From an uncultured Aquimarina sp. (GTDB taxonomy: Bacteria; Bacteroidota; Bacteroidia; Flavobacteriales; Flavobacteriaceae), in contig CANMDW010000003.1 in the NCBI GenBank assembly GCA_947496705.1, positions 467,622 to 531,621 on the forward strand: 64,000 nt of DNA, written 5' to 3'. The notes under the pieces are model-generated. The model was given only the letters and a program-made list of their open reading frames with translations, had not been told where the DNA came from and did not search any database. Position numbers and translations under genes: made by a program. Shown here piece by piece: positions 35,051 through 44,452 of this stretch. Position 1 is the stretch's first letter. Each line of letters opens with the position of its first letter.

Positions 35051-36439
35051 ATGAAAAAAATATTGTTTCTTTATGGTATTTTTTGGATAACTGCCTGTAG
35101 CAATGACGATAGTGGTAACAGCGCTCCTCTTGAAAGTGATGACAAACAAATCACCAATTTTGTATTTCTGGCATCAGATAATGATGCCCTATCGGAAGAT
35201 GTAACACTACCGATCAATCAGCAAAACAATATAATTTTTGGTGAGTTACCTTTTGATACCGACGTTACTGCGCTTGTCCCAACAATAACAATTTCTGAAA
35301 AAGCCAATATCAATCCCAATAATAAAATCCCTCAAAATTTTACCAATGCCCTCACCTATATGGTAACTGCCGAAGATGGTAGTACACAGGAATATACAGT
35401 TACTATGTCGATTGCACCCAACACTGAAAAACAAATTTTAGATTTTAAATTTCTGAAAGACTACAACACAGCATTATCTGAAGATATAGTGGCAGCAATT
35501 GATCAAGACAGTAAAACTATTGTTGCCTATGTCCCTGCTGAAACAGATCTTACAAAACTAACCCCTACAATAGCTCTTTCTGATAAAGCAACCGTAAATC
35601 CAGTAAGCGGTGCAACTCACAATTTCATTTCTTCAACTCTTACCTATACCGTTACTGCCGATGACAACTCTACCCAAGAATATTATATTAGTGTCATTAT
35701 AAAAGAGCCTACAGACCGACAAGTGCTAGAACGGCTTTACAAAGCAAATCCCAATAGCACACTTGATTGGGATCTTGCTGCCACAGATATAAGTAATTGG
35801 AGTGGCGTCACATCTGATGCCGATCAAAAGGTAACTAGTTTAGAATTATATTTTGGCGATGTTTCTTTTATTCCCAGAGAAATTGGTGATTTAGATAAGT
35901 TGGAAACCCTAAGGATTGAATATACCGGAATCACTGGTATTCCCAAAGAAATTGGCAAGTTAGTGAAGCTTACATTCTTATCACTCAATGCAAACACTAT
36001 AGTATCTGATATCCCAAAAGAAATTGGAAATCTTGTGAATTTAGAAGTTTTTAATGCTCCTATATGTAGAATAGTAAACCTTCCTAAAGAAATTGGGAAA
36101 TTAAAAAACCTAACATATCTAAATTTGAGTGATAACTCATTAATCAACATTCCTTCAGAGATTGGAAAACTAAAAAACCTAAAAACATTAAGTTTGACCG
36201 CAAATCCATTGACCAGCCTTCCTGCAGATATCGGAAACCTGAATAATTTGGAGATTTTCTATGTTTCTGAAACTTCCCTTAGTAGTATTCCTATAGAAAT
36301 CAAAAATATTAACAATCCGGGACTTAAAAGAATCTCTTTAACAAATAATCCGAATCTGACAGAAATTCCCATAGAAATTTGTGCCCTGGCCGATGACAAT
36401 ACCGAAGTTTTGAAAGATGATGGAGTAGCGTGTAATTAG
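35051..36439 (+). CDS. LRR lipoprotein 7 (two DUF5018-like domains)
   Basis: 462 residues. The signal ends in lipobox WITA-Cys, then SNDDSG. Two DUF5018-like domains span about residues 30-215; the second ends TYTVTADDNSTQEY. The linker RLYKANPNSTLDWDL...NWSGV is close to that of member 1. About seven LRRs (IPREIGDLDKLETLRIEYTG and so on) lead to the end EICALADDNTEVL...VACN. It closes the array; a terminator at 36460-36491 separates it from recA. Confidence 0.82.
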   Translation: MKKILFLYGIFWITACSNDDSGNSAPLESDDKQITNFVFLASDNDALSEDVTLPINQQNNIIFGELPFDTDVTALVPTITISEKANINPNNKIPQNFTNALTYMVTAEDGSTQEYTVTMSIAPNTEKQILDFKFLKDYNTALSEDIVAAIDQDSKTIVAYVPAETDLTKLTPTIALSDKATVNPVSGATHNFISSTLTYTVTADDNSTQEYYISVIIKEPTDRQVLERLYKANPNSTLDWDLAATDISNWSGVTSDADQKVTSLELYFGDVSFIPREIGDLDKLETLRIEYTGITGIPKEIGKLVKLTFLSLNANTIVSDIPKEIGNLVNLEVFNAPICRIVNLPKEIGKLKNLTYLNLSDNSLINIPSEIGKLKNLKTLSLTANPLTSLPADIGNLNNLEIFYVSETSLSSIPIEIKNINNPGLKRISLTNNPNLTEIPIEICALADDNTEVLKDDGVACN

Positions 36440-36459
36440 TCACCATGTAAAGTTCTCAA

Positions 36460-36491
36460 AAAGCCCCGATCTATGCAGGTCGGGTTTTTTT
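36460..36491 (+). terminator. Terminator at the end of the LRR array
   Basis: CCCGA...TCGGG stem preceded by AAAAAGC and followed by seven T, about 20 bp after the stop of member 7. Confidence 0.7.
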
Positions 36492-36588
36492 GTTCATAAC
36501 CAATTTATAATCCATATCGCAACTACAAAAAGAAATAGTATTTTAGCAGACATTCAATGAATCATATCCATTTGATATTTTATAACAC

Positions 36589-37596
36589 ATGAGTACAGAG
36601 AAAGACGCAAAATTAAAAGCCTTAAAACTTACCTTAGATAAATTAGATAAAGCCTACGGAAAAGGAACTGTGATGAAGATGAGTGACAGTGCCGTTCAGG
36701 AAGTAGATGTGATCCCCACAGGATCTCTTGGTCTGGATTTGGCCCTGGGTGTTGGCGGTTATCCCAGAGGCAGAGTTGTTGAGATTTATGGGCCCGAATC
36801 TTCTGGTAAAACAACACTTACGCTACACGCGATCGCTCAAGCACAAAAAGCAGGTGGTATTGCTGCTTTTATTGATGCAGAACATGCTTTTGATCGCTTT
36901 TATGCAGAAAAATTAGGTATTGATATTGATGATTTGATTATTTCTCAGCCAGATCATGGGGAACAAGCTCTGGAGATCACTGACAATCTAATACGATCAG
37001 GAGCAATTGATATTATTGTTATCGATTCTGTAGCAGCACTTACTCCCAAAAGCGAGATCGAAGGCGAGATGGGAGACTCCAAAATGGGACTCCATGCAAG
37101 ATTAATGTCTCAGGCACTTAGAAAATTAACCAGTTCGATCAGCAAAACCAACTGTACCGTGATCTTTATCAACCAACTTCGTGAAAAAATCGGGGTGATG
37201 TTTGGAAATCCAGAGACAACCACCGGGGGTAATGCATTAAAATTTTATGCCTCTGTGCGTTTAGACATTCGTCGTTCTACACAAATAAAAGATAGTAATA
37301 GTGAAGTACAAGGAAACAAAACCCGGGTAAAAGTGGTGAAAAACAAAGTAGCTCCTCCTTTTAGAACCGCAGAATTTGATATTATGTATGGAGAAGGGAT
37401 TTCTAAAACCGGTGAGATCATCGATATTGGTGTCGATTATGAAATTATCAAGAAAAGTGGCTCTTGGTTTAGTTATCAGGATACCAAACTGGGTCAGGGA
37501 CGAGATGCCGTAAAAGCCTTACTCGATGATAATCCCGAATTGATGGAAGAACTCGAAGAAAAGATCAAAGAAGCCATAAAAATTATAAAAGAGTAA
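36589..37596 (+). CDS. recA: Recombinase RecA
   Basis: 335 residues, standard length. Walker [10 protein letters not shown] (about residues 65-73), DAEHAFD, Walker [12 protein letters not shown], and the DNA-binding L2 loop region [27 protein letters not shown] are all intact. RecA forms filaments on single-stranded DNA for homologous recombination and triggers LexA cleavage. No intein or fusion is present. It has its own terminator. It lies next to the repeat-rich LRR array. The adjacency is notable but nothing indicates a functional link. Confidence 0.98.
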   Translation: MSTEKDAKLKALKLTLDKLDKAYGKGTVMKMSDSAVQEVDVIPTGSLGLDLALGVGGYPRGRVVEIYGPESSGKTTLTLHAIAQAQKAGGIAAFIDAEHAFDRFYAEKLGIDIDDLIISQPDHGEQALEITDNLIRSGAIDIIVIDSVAALTPKSEIEGEMGDSKMGLHARLMSQALRKLTSSISKTNCTVIFINQLREKIGVMFGNPETTTGGNALKFYASVRLDIRRSTQIKDSNSEVQGNKTRVKVVKNKVAPPFRTAEFDIMYGEGISKTGEIIDIGVDYEIIKKSGSWFSYQDTKLGQGRDAVKALLDDNPELMEELEEKIKEAIKIIKE

Positions 37597-37618
37597 AAAA
37601 ATTCTAAATAAAACCATT

Positions 37619-37657
37619 AAAATCCCGTTCCGATAACTATCAGGATGGGATTTTTTT
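37619..37657 (+). terminator. Terminator after recA
   Basis: AAAATCCC...GGGATTTT with inner CCGATAactATCaGG pairing and a run of seven T. The inner part is a variant of the dispersed CCGATAGCTATCGG palindrome. Confidence 0.75.
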
Positions 37658-37736
37658 ATACCTTAAAAGCAACCTTATCCATCAACAAACATCTAAGTAT
37701 TAGGTTAATTATGTTATTTCTCTAAAACCCCAACAC

Positions 37737-38159
37737 ATGAGAAGGATAAAAATAATATCAGTTTTTTTACTATTAGTAGCATTCACAGGATGTTTAGACG
37801 ATGACGATGGCACAAATTTCTTTTATGAACTCGTAACTGTTGAAGAGGTTGAAATCCCTCAGCAATTCAACAGAGGTGAGACCTATACCATTACTGTTTC
37901 GTATTTTAGACCATCAGATTGCCACTCCTTTGCAGGATTTGACTACAATAGACTAAGCAATGAGCGCACCGTAGCTGTGGTAAATGTGGTAGTCGATGAA
38001 GGAGATTGCCGCGATTTGGACAGCGCAAATATGGTGAAACAATCGTTTGATTTTTTTGTCGGAAGTGAAGATTCTTATATTTTCAGGTTCTGGCAAGGAA
38101 AAGATGACAACGGAGACAGCCAATTTTTGATAGTAGAAGTACCCGTAGTAACATCATAA
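37737..38159 (+). CDS. Small lipoprotein, unknown function
   Basis: 140 residues. The signal peptide ends in lipobox AFTG-Cys19 and a Leu-Asp-rich DDDDG follows. The mature part looks like an all-beta domain (VEEVEIPQQFNRGETYTITVSYFRP, then VVNVVVDEGDC) with three further Cys. No family is recognised. It stands 57 bp ahead of the sigma factor gene, so co-expression is possible. A secreted or outer-membrane-anchored structural role is a guess. Confidence 0.7.
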   Translation: MRRIKIISVFLLLVAFTGCLDDDDGTNFFYELVTVEEVEIPQQFNRGETYTITVSYFRPSDCHSFAGFDYNRLSNERTVAVVNVVVDEGDCRDLDSANMVKQSFDFFVGSEDSYIFRFWQGKDDNGDSQFLIVEVPVVTS

Positions 38160-38215
38160 CAACTGTTATTACGTTAAATCAATAAATAAGTAGGCAAATC
38201 AAAAAAAGTAATTGA

Positions 38216-38767
38216 GTGGAGTTGGATCAGCTCATAAAAAAATGTAAGAAAAAAAATGTCAAGGCACAGGAACAATTATACAAACTGTATAGTAGTAAAT
38301 TGTTTTCTATCTGCTTGAAATATGCCAATGATTATTCGAGTGCCGAAGACACCTTACAAGATGCGTTCATCACCATTTTTGATAAAATAAACCAATATAA
38401 AAACCAGGGATCTTTTGAGGGATGGGTAAAGCGGATAACTATAAATACTGCCTTACAAAAATTCAGGAAACAAAAGGTTTTTGATATTATTAATGAAGAA
38501 CAGATTGAAGAAGTAGACGTAGTAATCGATGAAGAAGATATCTCGCTGGATTATTTGTTAAAAATTATTCAGCAGTTGCCCGATCGGTATCGATTGGTCT
38601 TCAATCTTTATGTGTTGGATGGCTATTCGCATAAAGAGGTTGCAGAAATGCTGGAGATATCTATAGGTACTTCAAAATCTAATCTGGCCAGAGCCAGAAA
38701 TATTTTAAAACAAAAAATCGAAACCAACCAAGAACCCTATGTTCGATCAATTGAAGGACAAAGATGA
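38216..38767 (+). CDS. ECF-type RNA polymerase sigma factor
   Basis: 183 residues from a GTG start (an in-frame TGA lies directly before it, so no longer start exists). Region 2 shows the ECF pattern LFSICLKYANDYSSAEDTLQDAFITIF (about residues 27-53) and FEGWVKRITINTALQKFRKQK. Region 4 has LPDRYRLVFNLYVLDGYSHKEVAEMLEISIGTSKSNLARAR. Its last codon overlaps the next gene's ATG (ATGA), so the two are translationally coupled. It probably controls its own operon and an unknown envelope regulon. Confidence 0.92.
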   Translation: MELDQLIKKCKKKNVKAQEQLYKLYSSKLFSICLKYANDYSSAEDTLQDAFITIFDKINQYKNQGSFEGWVKRITINTALQKFRKQKVFDIINEEQIEEVDVVIDEEDISLDYLLKIIQQLPDRYRLVFNLYVLDGYSHKEVAEMLEISIGTSKSNLARARNILKQKIETNQEPYVRSIEGQR

Positions 38768-40395
38768 GTGATAAAAAAAATATAGACCGGTTGTTTCAGG
38801 AAAAATTCAAGGATTTTGAAGTCATTCCTGATACTGCTGTATGGGAAAAAATCAAAGCCCATCAGGAACAAAAACGCAAACGGGTGATCTTGTTACCTAT
38901 TTGGTATAGAGTTGCCGGTGTTGCTGCCTTGGTGGCTCTTTTATGGACTATAGGTGCCAATGTATTAGAAAATGAACCCGATAACGACAATATCATTACC
39001 GATACAACTACCCAAGACACCAATACTCCCGCGGCTGAAGAATATGTAATTCCTGCAACAAATGTGGCCGAAGAGATTACCAATGTTGCCGAAGAACAGG
39101 AATCAACTCAGCCATCACCAAAAACACCGAACGTAAATGAGGTAAAAGAAGGAGGCCAGGGCAATTATTTTGAACCTATCCGTACATCAGAAATTGTGGT
39201 ACGCACTTCTACCGGGCAGAAAAATGCAACTCCCCAAAAACAACAAAAACCGATTGAGAGTGCCATTTCCGAAAACAATGCCCGGGTAGTAGACAACGCT
39301 GTAAAAAAAGATGATATCAAAAATCGTATTGCAGATACTGCCATAAAAAATGAAGGAACATCAGATAATAAAACAGTCCCCGGGAAAGAAGCAGCTATCA
39401 CTTCCAAAAACCCTGAAAATAAAAAAACATTAATCACCGATCATGATACGAATGCTGCTACTTCCCAAAAAGAGCATCTGCTTTTTAATGCCCCACCCGA
39501 TCAAAAAAACAATACAGCTACGCATGGTGTAGCAGAAAATAACATGCAACCAAAGAGCAGTGAAGAGAGCAATGTTGTCAAAGAAAATCCCGAAAATCAG
39601 GATAAGGTGGGCAAAAAATCCATTTTTGACGTTATCAACCCCAAAGAGGAAGAAGAGGTTGTTGCTGAAACCGCCACGGCAAAAAAATGGAATATTTCTC
39701 CCAATGTAGCCCCAGTGTATTATGATGCGCTGGGTGATGGTTCCTCTGTGCGCGGTGATTTTGCAGATAACCCAAAAACAGGACAAGTAAACCTGAGTTA
39801 TGGAGTACAGGTAGCCTATAATATCAATAAAAAACTAAGCATCCGTTCGGGAGTGAATAAACTCGATTTGAGCTATAATACCCAGGGGGTCGGTTTTGAG
39901 GCCCCTACCTTATCCCGTAGCCCGGGCAGTAATGGGCAGAATGTGATCATCTCAGATTTTAGAAGAGAGCGGCGACCTTCCTCATTTGTCAATCAGGATG
40001 TCAGTAGTGAAAGCCTGGTACCCGAACAAAATCCGGGATTGCTTAATCATAGCCTGGGATATATCGAAGTCCCCATAGAAATTTCCTATGCCCTGGTGAA
40101 TACCAAATTTGGGGTGCATATGATCGGTGGGGTGAGCACTTTGTTCCTGGATGATGATGATGTGTCTATGATTTCCGGTGGTTTTGAAATAGATCGTATC
40201 GAAAGAGAATTTAATGTAAATGAGGTAAGTTTCAGTGGAAATATAGGACTGGGTCTCAATTACAAATTAACTCAGGAACTGCAAATCAATCTGGAACCTA
40301 TTTTCAAATACCAGTTCAACGGATTTAAGAATAGTTCAAAAGACTTTACTCCCTATTCCTTTGGGGTCTATACCGGGGTGAGTGTTAAATTTTAA
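38764..40395 (+). CDS. Anti-sigma-like membrane protein fused to an outer-membrane beta-barrel
   Basis: 543 residues. The N-terminus is cytoplasmic (DRLFQEKFKDFEVIPDTAVWEKIKAH, about residues 7-32), followed by one transmembrane helix (about 50-70). A long Thr/Glu/Lys/Asn-rich linker (about 75-300) comes next, then a C-terminal domain of alternating beta strands ending SFGVYTGVSVKF, typical of outer-membrane beta-barrels. Coupling to the sigma gene by a 4-bp overlap supports an anti-sigma role. Taken literally, one polypeptide would anchor in the inner membrane and insert in the outer membrane across a roughly 225-residue linker. The order is seen; the topology is inference. Confidence 0.75.
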   Translation: MSDKKNIDRLFQEKFKDFEVIPDTAVWEKIKAHQEQKRKRVILLPIWYRVAGVAALVALLWTIGANVLENEPDNDNIITDTTTQDTNTPAAEEYVIPATNVAEEITNVAEEQESTQPSPKTPNVNEVKEGGQGNYFEPIRTSEIVVRTSTGQKNATPQKQQKPIESAISENNARVVDNAVKKDDIKNRIADTAIKNEGTSDNKTVPGKEAAITSKNPENKKTLITDHDTNAATSQKEHLLFNAPPDQKNNTATHGVAENNMQPKSSEESNVVKENPENQDKVGKKSIFDVINPKEEEEVVAETATAKKWNISPNVAPVYYDALGDGSSVRGDFADNPKTGQVNLSYGVQVAYNINKKLSIRSGVNKLDLSYNTQGVGFEAPTLSRSPGSNGQNVIISDFRRERRPSSFVNQDVSSESLVPEQNPGLLNHSLGYIEVPIEISYALVNTKFGVHMIGGVSTLFLDDDDVSMISGGFEIDRIEREFNVNEVSFSGNIGLGLNYKLTQELQINLEPIFKYQFNGFKNSSKDFTPYSFGVYTGVSVKF

Positions 40396-40503
40396 AAGAA
40401 GAAAAATAGTGCCTTAATAAATTTTTAGTTGGTTAGATGTTATTGCTATAGGACACTTCTAAAAACCAGTTTTTAAAGGTGCCCTTACAAAGCAATGATG
40501 AAC

Positions 40504-40537
40504 AAAGCCGATCCTGGGGAGGATCGGCTTTCTTTTT
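40504..40537 (+). terminator. Terminator after the sigma/anti-sigma operon
   Basis: AAAGCCGATCC-tgggga-GGATCGGCTTT followed by C and five T; an 11-bp perfect stem. It may also serve the convergent gene ending at 40554. Confidence 0.8.
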
Positions 40538-40553
40538 AATAATATATAGTGGT

Positions 40554-40832
40554 TTAATCTTTTAAGGTAATATTGATAATGCTGTGAATTTCTATCGGCA
40601 GATCCCGGTCACGTGCCTCCAAAATTAATTGAGCAATCTTTGCTTTTGAGGCTTCCAGCTCTTTCAACCGGTTTTTTGAGTGTTCTTTGTGTTCTCCAAA
40701 CCCCCTTTTATCATCCAGCAAGCTATTTTGATGAAATTTTATCTTATCCCCAATCATAGTAAACAGAACCTCTACCGCCTGAGGGGATGAAAACTCCCCT
40801 TCAATAAGCTTGATTTGTAGTTGTTTTTCCAC
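40554..40832 (-). CDS. Small conserved-looking protein, unknown function
   Basis: 92 residues, no signal or membrane segment. The N-terminal half looks like an alpha/beta start (KQLQIKLIEGEFSSPQAVEVLFTMIGDKIKFH). The C-terminal half is a charged helix (EHKEHSKNRLKELEASKAKIAQLILEAR). No family is recognised. It is convergent with the beta-barrel gene and has 318 bp of AT-rich sequence upstream (40833-41150) in which nothing else is visible. Confidence 0.6.
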   Translation of the reverse strand: MEKQLQIKLIEGEFSSPQAVEVLFTMIGDKIKFHQNSLLDDKRGFGEHKEHSKNRLKELEASKAKIAQLILEARDRDLPIEIHSIINITLKD

Positions 40833-41150
40833 TTTGGTATTAGCCTTTTTTTTATTTGCAAAGAGTTTCAGCAGTTTACTGTTTTTAAAGTTCTCTGCAA
40901 ATATGCGAAGACTTTTTTATTTATTATTATTTATATTTACTATGGAAAACATAAAAAATAATTATGAATATGTTTTTTGATATTGAAGCATCAAAACATC
41001 CTACACTGCAAGTACAGAGGTTTTGATACGCAATGAAAATAACTTTATAACCTGTTTATCGTCCCTCCTAAGAACACTTCCGATTCTGGTCTTTCAATCC
41101 CAAAATCATCACTCTGAACTCATAACGCATAACTAATTATCCTTCAAACC
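40833..41150. other. Gene-free AT-rich spacer
   Basis: No credible frame, hairpin or RNA gene was seen. The right end contains low-complexity ctcataacgcataacta text of a kind also seen near 6130 and 43050. Confidence 0.5.
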
Positions 41151-41888
41151 TCATCTCCTAACAGTTAATTCCTGTAAAATGATGTTTCTTGTTTTTTCAT
41201 TCAGCTCCTTTTTGTTTTCTTGTGTCAATCCCTTGGTCGGGATTTCTTTAAGGATATGTGCACGCATGAGTCCCGGGCCTCCGCTGAAAAAGGTATACGA
41301 AAACCGTTTTTTATTATCAAAAAACACCAGTGGCAATATCGGGATCTGATGGTCTATCGCCAGCCTGAAGGCACCGTCTTTAAATTCGTCAAGTACCAGG
41401 CTTTGATCATCGGGCACTCCTCCTTCGGGAAAAATACAAATACTGGTCCCGCTATGCAGTCGGGCATGTGCACGATCAAAAACCTCTTTTCGGCTGCGCT
41501 GACTATTGCGATCCACCAAGATACAGGTGCGTTTATAGAAAAACCCAAAAATGGGGATCTTTGCCAGTTCCTTTTTTCCCACAAACACAAAAGGATTCTT
41601 TACACAATACAACATGAGCATAATATCGGTCATCGAGGTATGATTGGCAACAATCATATAACTCTTATGCCGATCCATCTGGGTTTCTTTGGTCACTTTT
41701 GGAATAAAGCCACACCCATACAACACGATCTTTGCCCAAAACCGGGCCAATACAAAAAATTGCGGGTACCACTGCTCTCTGGCTGTGCATATTAATAGTA
41801 ACGGAAACATCACAATGATAGGAATCCCCATAAGGATCCAAAACCATATGCGCCATAGTAGAATAAATATGTTTTTGATGATACCCAT
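41151..41888 (-). CDS. plsC: 1-acyl-sn-glycerol-3-phosphate acyltransferase
   Basis: 245 residues from the ATG at 41888 (MGIIKNIF), which begins at the membrane segment; the frame extends 13 codons further but those residues look non-coding. The catalytic NHTSMTDIM (NHx4D motif) is near residue 82 and the substrate-binding FPEGG near residue 153. It acylates lysophosphatidic acid to phosphatidic acid in phospholipid synthesis. It is divergent from trpS, with the two promoters packed into about 75 bp. Confidence 0.88.
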   Translation of the reverse strand: MGIIKNIFILLWRIWFWILMGIPIIVMFPLLLICTAREQWYPQFFVLARFWAKIVLYGCGFIPKVTKETQMDRHKSYMIVANHTSMTDIMLMLYCVKNPFVFVGKKELAKIPIFGFFYKRTCILVDRNSQRSRKEVFDRAHARLHSGTSICIFPEGGVPDDQSLVLDEFKDGAFRLAIDHQIPILPLVFFDNKKRFSYTFFSGGPGLMRAHILKEIPTKGLTQENKKELNEKTRNIILQELTVRR

Positions 41889-41909
41889 CTCCCAAAAATA
41901 CGCAATTGG

Positions 41910-41941
41910 TTTGAGGTATCTGGGCAAAAAAATTACCTTTG
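41910..41941 (+). promoter_or_regulatory. Bacteroidota-type promoter of trpS
   Basis: TTTG (41910-41913), 20 bp, then TACCTTTG (41934-41941) matches the TTTG / TAnnTTTG pattern of the primary sigma factor in this phylum. It lies 22 bp before the chosen trpS ATG, which supports that start over the upstream one at 41939. Confidence 0.65.
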
Positions 41942-41962
41942 CGTGAAACTACAAAAAGTATT

Positions 41963-42931
41963 ATGTCTAGAATTCTAACAGGAGTACAGAGCACAGGTAC
42001 TCCGCACTTAGGAAACCTGCTAGGTGCCATTATTCCCGCGATCAAAATGGCCAATAAACCAGAGAACGAATCGTTTTTGTTTATTGCCGATATGCATTCG
42101 CTCACACAGATCAAAGATTCCAGTATTTTACGAGAAAACACCTATGCTACCGCAGCGGCATGGCTGGCCTGTGGACTTGACATCGAAAAAACCGTTTTTT
42201 ACCGCCAGAGTGATGTTCCGCAAGTCACTGAACTCTCCTGGTATTTAAGCTGCTTCTTCCCCTATCAGCGACTCACCCTGGCACATTCGTTTAAGGATAA
42301 AGCCGATCGCCTTAAGGATGTAAACGCCGGATTGTTTACCTATCCTATGCTGATGGCGGCAGATATTTTATTATATGATGCCGAGATCGTTCCCGTAGGG
42401 AAAGATCAGCTACAGCACCTCGAAATGACACGAGATGTAGCTTCGCGCATGCACGCCCAGGTAGGTGAAGTATTCGTGCTGCCAGAAGCGCAGGTGCAAA
42501 AAGAAACCATGTATGTGCCCGGCACCGACGGTAGTAAAATGAGTAAGTCTAAAGAAAACATCATTAATCTTTTTGTTCCCGATAAGAAGCTGCGGAAGCA
42601 GATTATGACGATCAAAACCGATACAACGCCACTAGAAACCCCAAAGGATCCCGATACCTGTAATGTATTTGGGTTGTATAAACTTATCGCAACACCCGAT
42701 CAGGAAGCAGCGATGCGCCAAAACTATCTGGGTGGCAATTATGGATATGGTCACGCCAAGCAAGCCTTGTATGAATTACTCATCGAAAAATTCGCTACAG
42801 AGCGAGAACGCTTTAACCACTATATGGATAACCTGAACGAGGTAGACGAAGCCCTGACCATTGGTGCCAAAAAAGCTACCGCAATAGCAAATACGGTTTT
42901 AGCAAGAGTACGGGAGAAGTTAGGGTATTAG
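41963..42931 (+). CDS. trpS: Tryptophan--tRNA ligase
   Basis: 322 residues from ATG 41963. The class I signatures are present: GTPHLGN (HIGH motif) at about residues 12-18 and KMSKS at about 193-197. The frame extends eight codons upstream to 41939, but that ATG falls within the minus-7 box of the promoter. It charges tRNA-Trp with tryptophan. It is complete and not linked to other tryptophan genes. Confidence 0.96.
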   Translation: MSRILTGVQSTGTPHLGNLLGAIIPAIKMANKPENESFLFIADMHSLTQIKDSSILRENTYATAAAWLACGLDIEKTVFYRQSDVPQVTELSWYLSCFFPYQRLTLAHSFKDKADRLKDVNAGLFTYPMLMAADILLYDAEIVPVGKDQLQHLEMTRDVASRMHAQVGEVFVLPEAQVQKETMYVPGTDGSKMSKSKENIINLFVPDKKLRKQIMTIKTDTTPLETPKDPDTCNVFGLYKLIATPDQEAAMRQNYLGGNYGYGHAKQALYELLIEKFATERERFNHYMDNLNEVDEALTIGAKKATAIANTVLARVREKLGY

Positions 42932-42946
42932 ACTTGTGAGGTTCTA

Positions 42947-43082
42947 GGGTGCTTCGCTGTGAGGGGTTAGGAAATAGGGAGTCGGGAGCTGGAAATCAGG
43001 AGATCGAAGACTGGAGAAGGGAGTTGGCATTCTTAAAGGATTATTCTGCATTCATTGCGTAACTCCTCACAGCGAAGCGCCC
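42947..43082. repeat. Inverted repeat flanking low-complexity spacer
   Basis: GGGTGCTTCGCTGTGAGG (from 42947) and CCTCACAGCGAAGCGCCC (to 43082) pair over 23 bp with two mismatches. They enclose purine-rich filler (gggagtcgggagctggaaatcagg). Similar filler on the other strand occurs at 45830-45930. Confidence 0.55.
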
Positions 43083-43098
43083 TCAAAAACTCACCACC

Positions 43099-44331
43099 TC
43101 AAAGCTCACCCCTATTTCTTCGTCTTCCAAAATTCCACTTCACACCAAATAGCACGCGGGTAACTATCGTTCTTCGAATGATAAAATGATACAAGAACCA
43201 GATACTCGCCATACAAATCACAATTAAAACAAATAGCTTTAACAGTATATTCGTCTCCCACTGCAGCACGTAATATCCGAAGGCTACAATGACCATTTGA
43301 TGCAAAATATAAAAAGGGTAGACTGCTGTATTTAAATAGGTAAGATATTTGTTGGAATAATTAAGATAACGCATAGTATAGCCAACTACGGCCAGAATGA
43401 TCGTCCAAATATGGAGTCCGTTCAAAATACCATATAGATACAAGCGGGTATTTTGTTCCTTAGGCAGGTCAACATTCCAGTAATATTTCCACATCAATAC
43501 TGCTGCAACCGTTATTGATATATACAGGAACCATCTGCGGTACTTCAAACAAGTTGCCCAAAAAGATGGAATATTACTTAACAAAAACCCAAAAAGATAA
43601 AACGTTATAGAGGAATTAAAAACAAACCAGTCGTCAACCAGACTTCCCTGCTCTGGCCATTCAATATAAAACAAAAAATAATACAGTATAAAGGGAACCG
43701 CAAGAAGCAGATTGGCAATAGGATAGTTGAAAATTGTCTCTAAAGGTGAATTTAAAAACTGTAGAATTTTAATTTTTGCAAGCGAAAAAACCGGTAAAAG
43801 CAAGAGGGTAAACACAAATAAATAGGTTACAAACCACATATGGCTCCATGTGATGGTACCATCGGGATATGGGACAAATTCGAATACCGTAGGATAAAAA
43901 TCAATATAACTCATATCGATTTCTTTTTTCTGCAGGCGTTCAAAATACACCTGTATGGGTGTGATAAAAAATATAGCAAAGGCAAGAGGAAGAAACAACC
44001 GAACAAAACGTTCTCCAACAAACTTCAAAATAGAGCGTTTCTTCAAAGAAAATCGAACTCCTACTCCGGCAATAAAGAATAGCAGGGGAAGACGCCATTG
44101 GTGTAACCAAATAATAATACGATCTATAAAAATCGAGGATTCATTATTCTTGATTTCCCAATTAAATTGTGTGAAAGGAACGGCACAATGAAATAAAATT
44201 AGGGTTATAAATGCCATTACTCGTATCCAGTCTATATAATGCAGTCGGGTTGCCAAAATAATTACAAGGTATTGGTTTATTATATTGACGTACCTTTTTA
44301 CCAAATGGTTGCCTGATGCTGAAATATTCAT
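43099..44331 (-). CDS. Acyltransferase family 3 membrane protein (OpgC/OafA-like)
   Basis: 410 residues with about ten transmembrane helices. The N-terminal signature RLHYIDWIRVMAFITLILFHCAVPF (about residues 28-52), with the conserved His in LFHC, is characteristic of acyltransferase-3 proteins. These transfer acyl groups to sugars, glycans or lipids at the inner membrane. The true start may lie at a later Met, since the first 25 residues are not typical. It is isolated, so its acceptor substrate is unknown. The closest-looking subgroup is the glucan-modifying OpgC type. Confidence 0.82.
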   Translation of the reverse strand: MNISASGNHLVKRYVNIINQYLVIILATRLHYIDWIRVMAFITLILFHCAVPFTQFNWEIKNNESSIFIDRIIIWLHQWRLPLLFFIAGVGVRFSLKKRSILKFVGERFVRLFLPLAFAIFFITPIQVYFERLQKKEIDMSYIDFYPTVFEFVPYPDGTITWSHMWFVTYLFVFTLLLLPVFSLAKIKILQFLNSPLETIFNYPIANLLLAVPFILYYFLFYIEWPEQGSLVDDWFVFNSSITFYLFGFLLSNIPSFWATCLKYRRWFLYISITVAAVLMWKYYWNVDLPKEQNTRLYLYGILNGLHIWTIILAVVGYTMRYLNYSNKYLTYLNTAVYPFYILHQMVIVAFGYYVLQWETNILLKLFVLIVICMASIWFLYHFIIRRTIVTRVLFGVKWNFGRRRNRGEL

Positions 44332-44452
44332 AGGATAGCGCTGAAAAAAATTTCTGCGCTACAACATTATCTGACGTTTGTAGACTAAAAAGAGGGATGA
44401 AAACGGGAGTGTGGTAGTGTCCAATAAACTCCTTCCAGAGCAGAAAAGGCTG

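Noticed and set aside
21933..36439. The large LRR protein at 21933 as part of the lipoprotein array
   Set aside because: It is on the other strand, lacks a signal peptide and DUF5018 domains, and its LRRs are of a different (SDS22-like) class.
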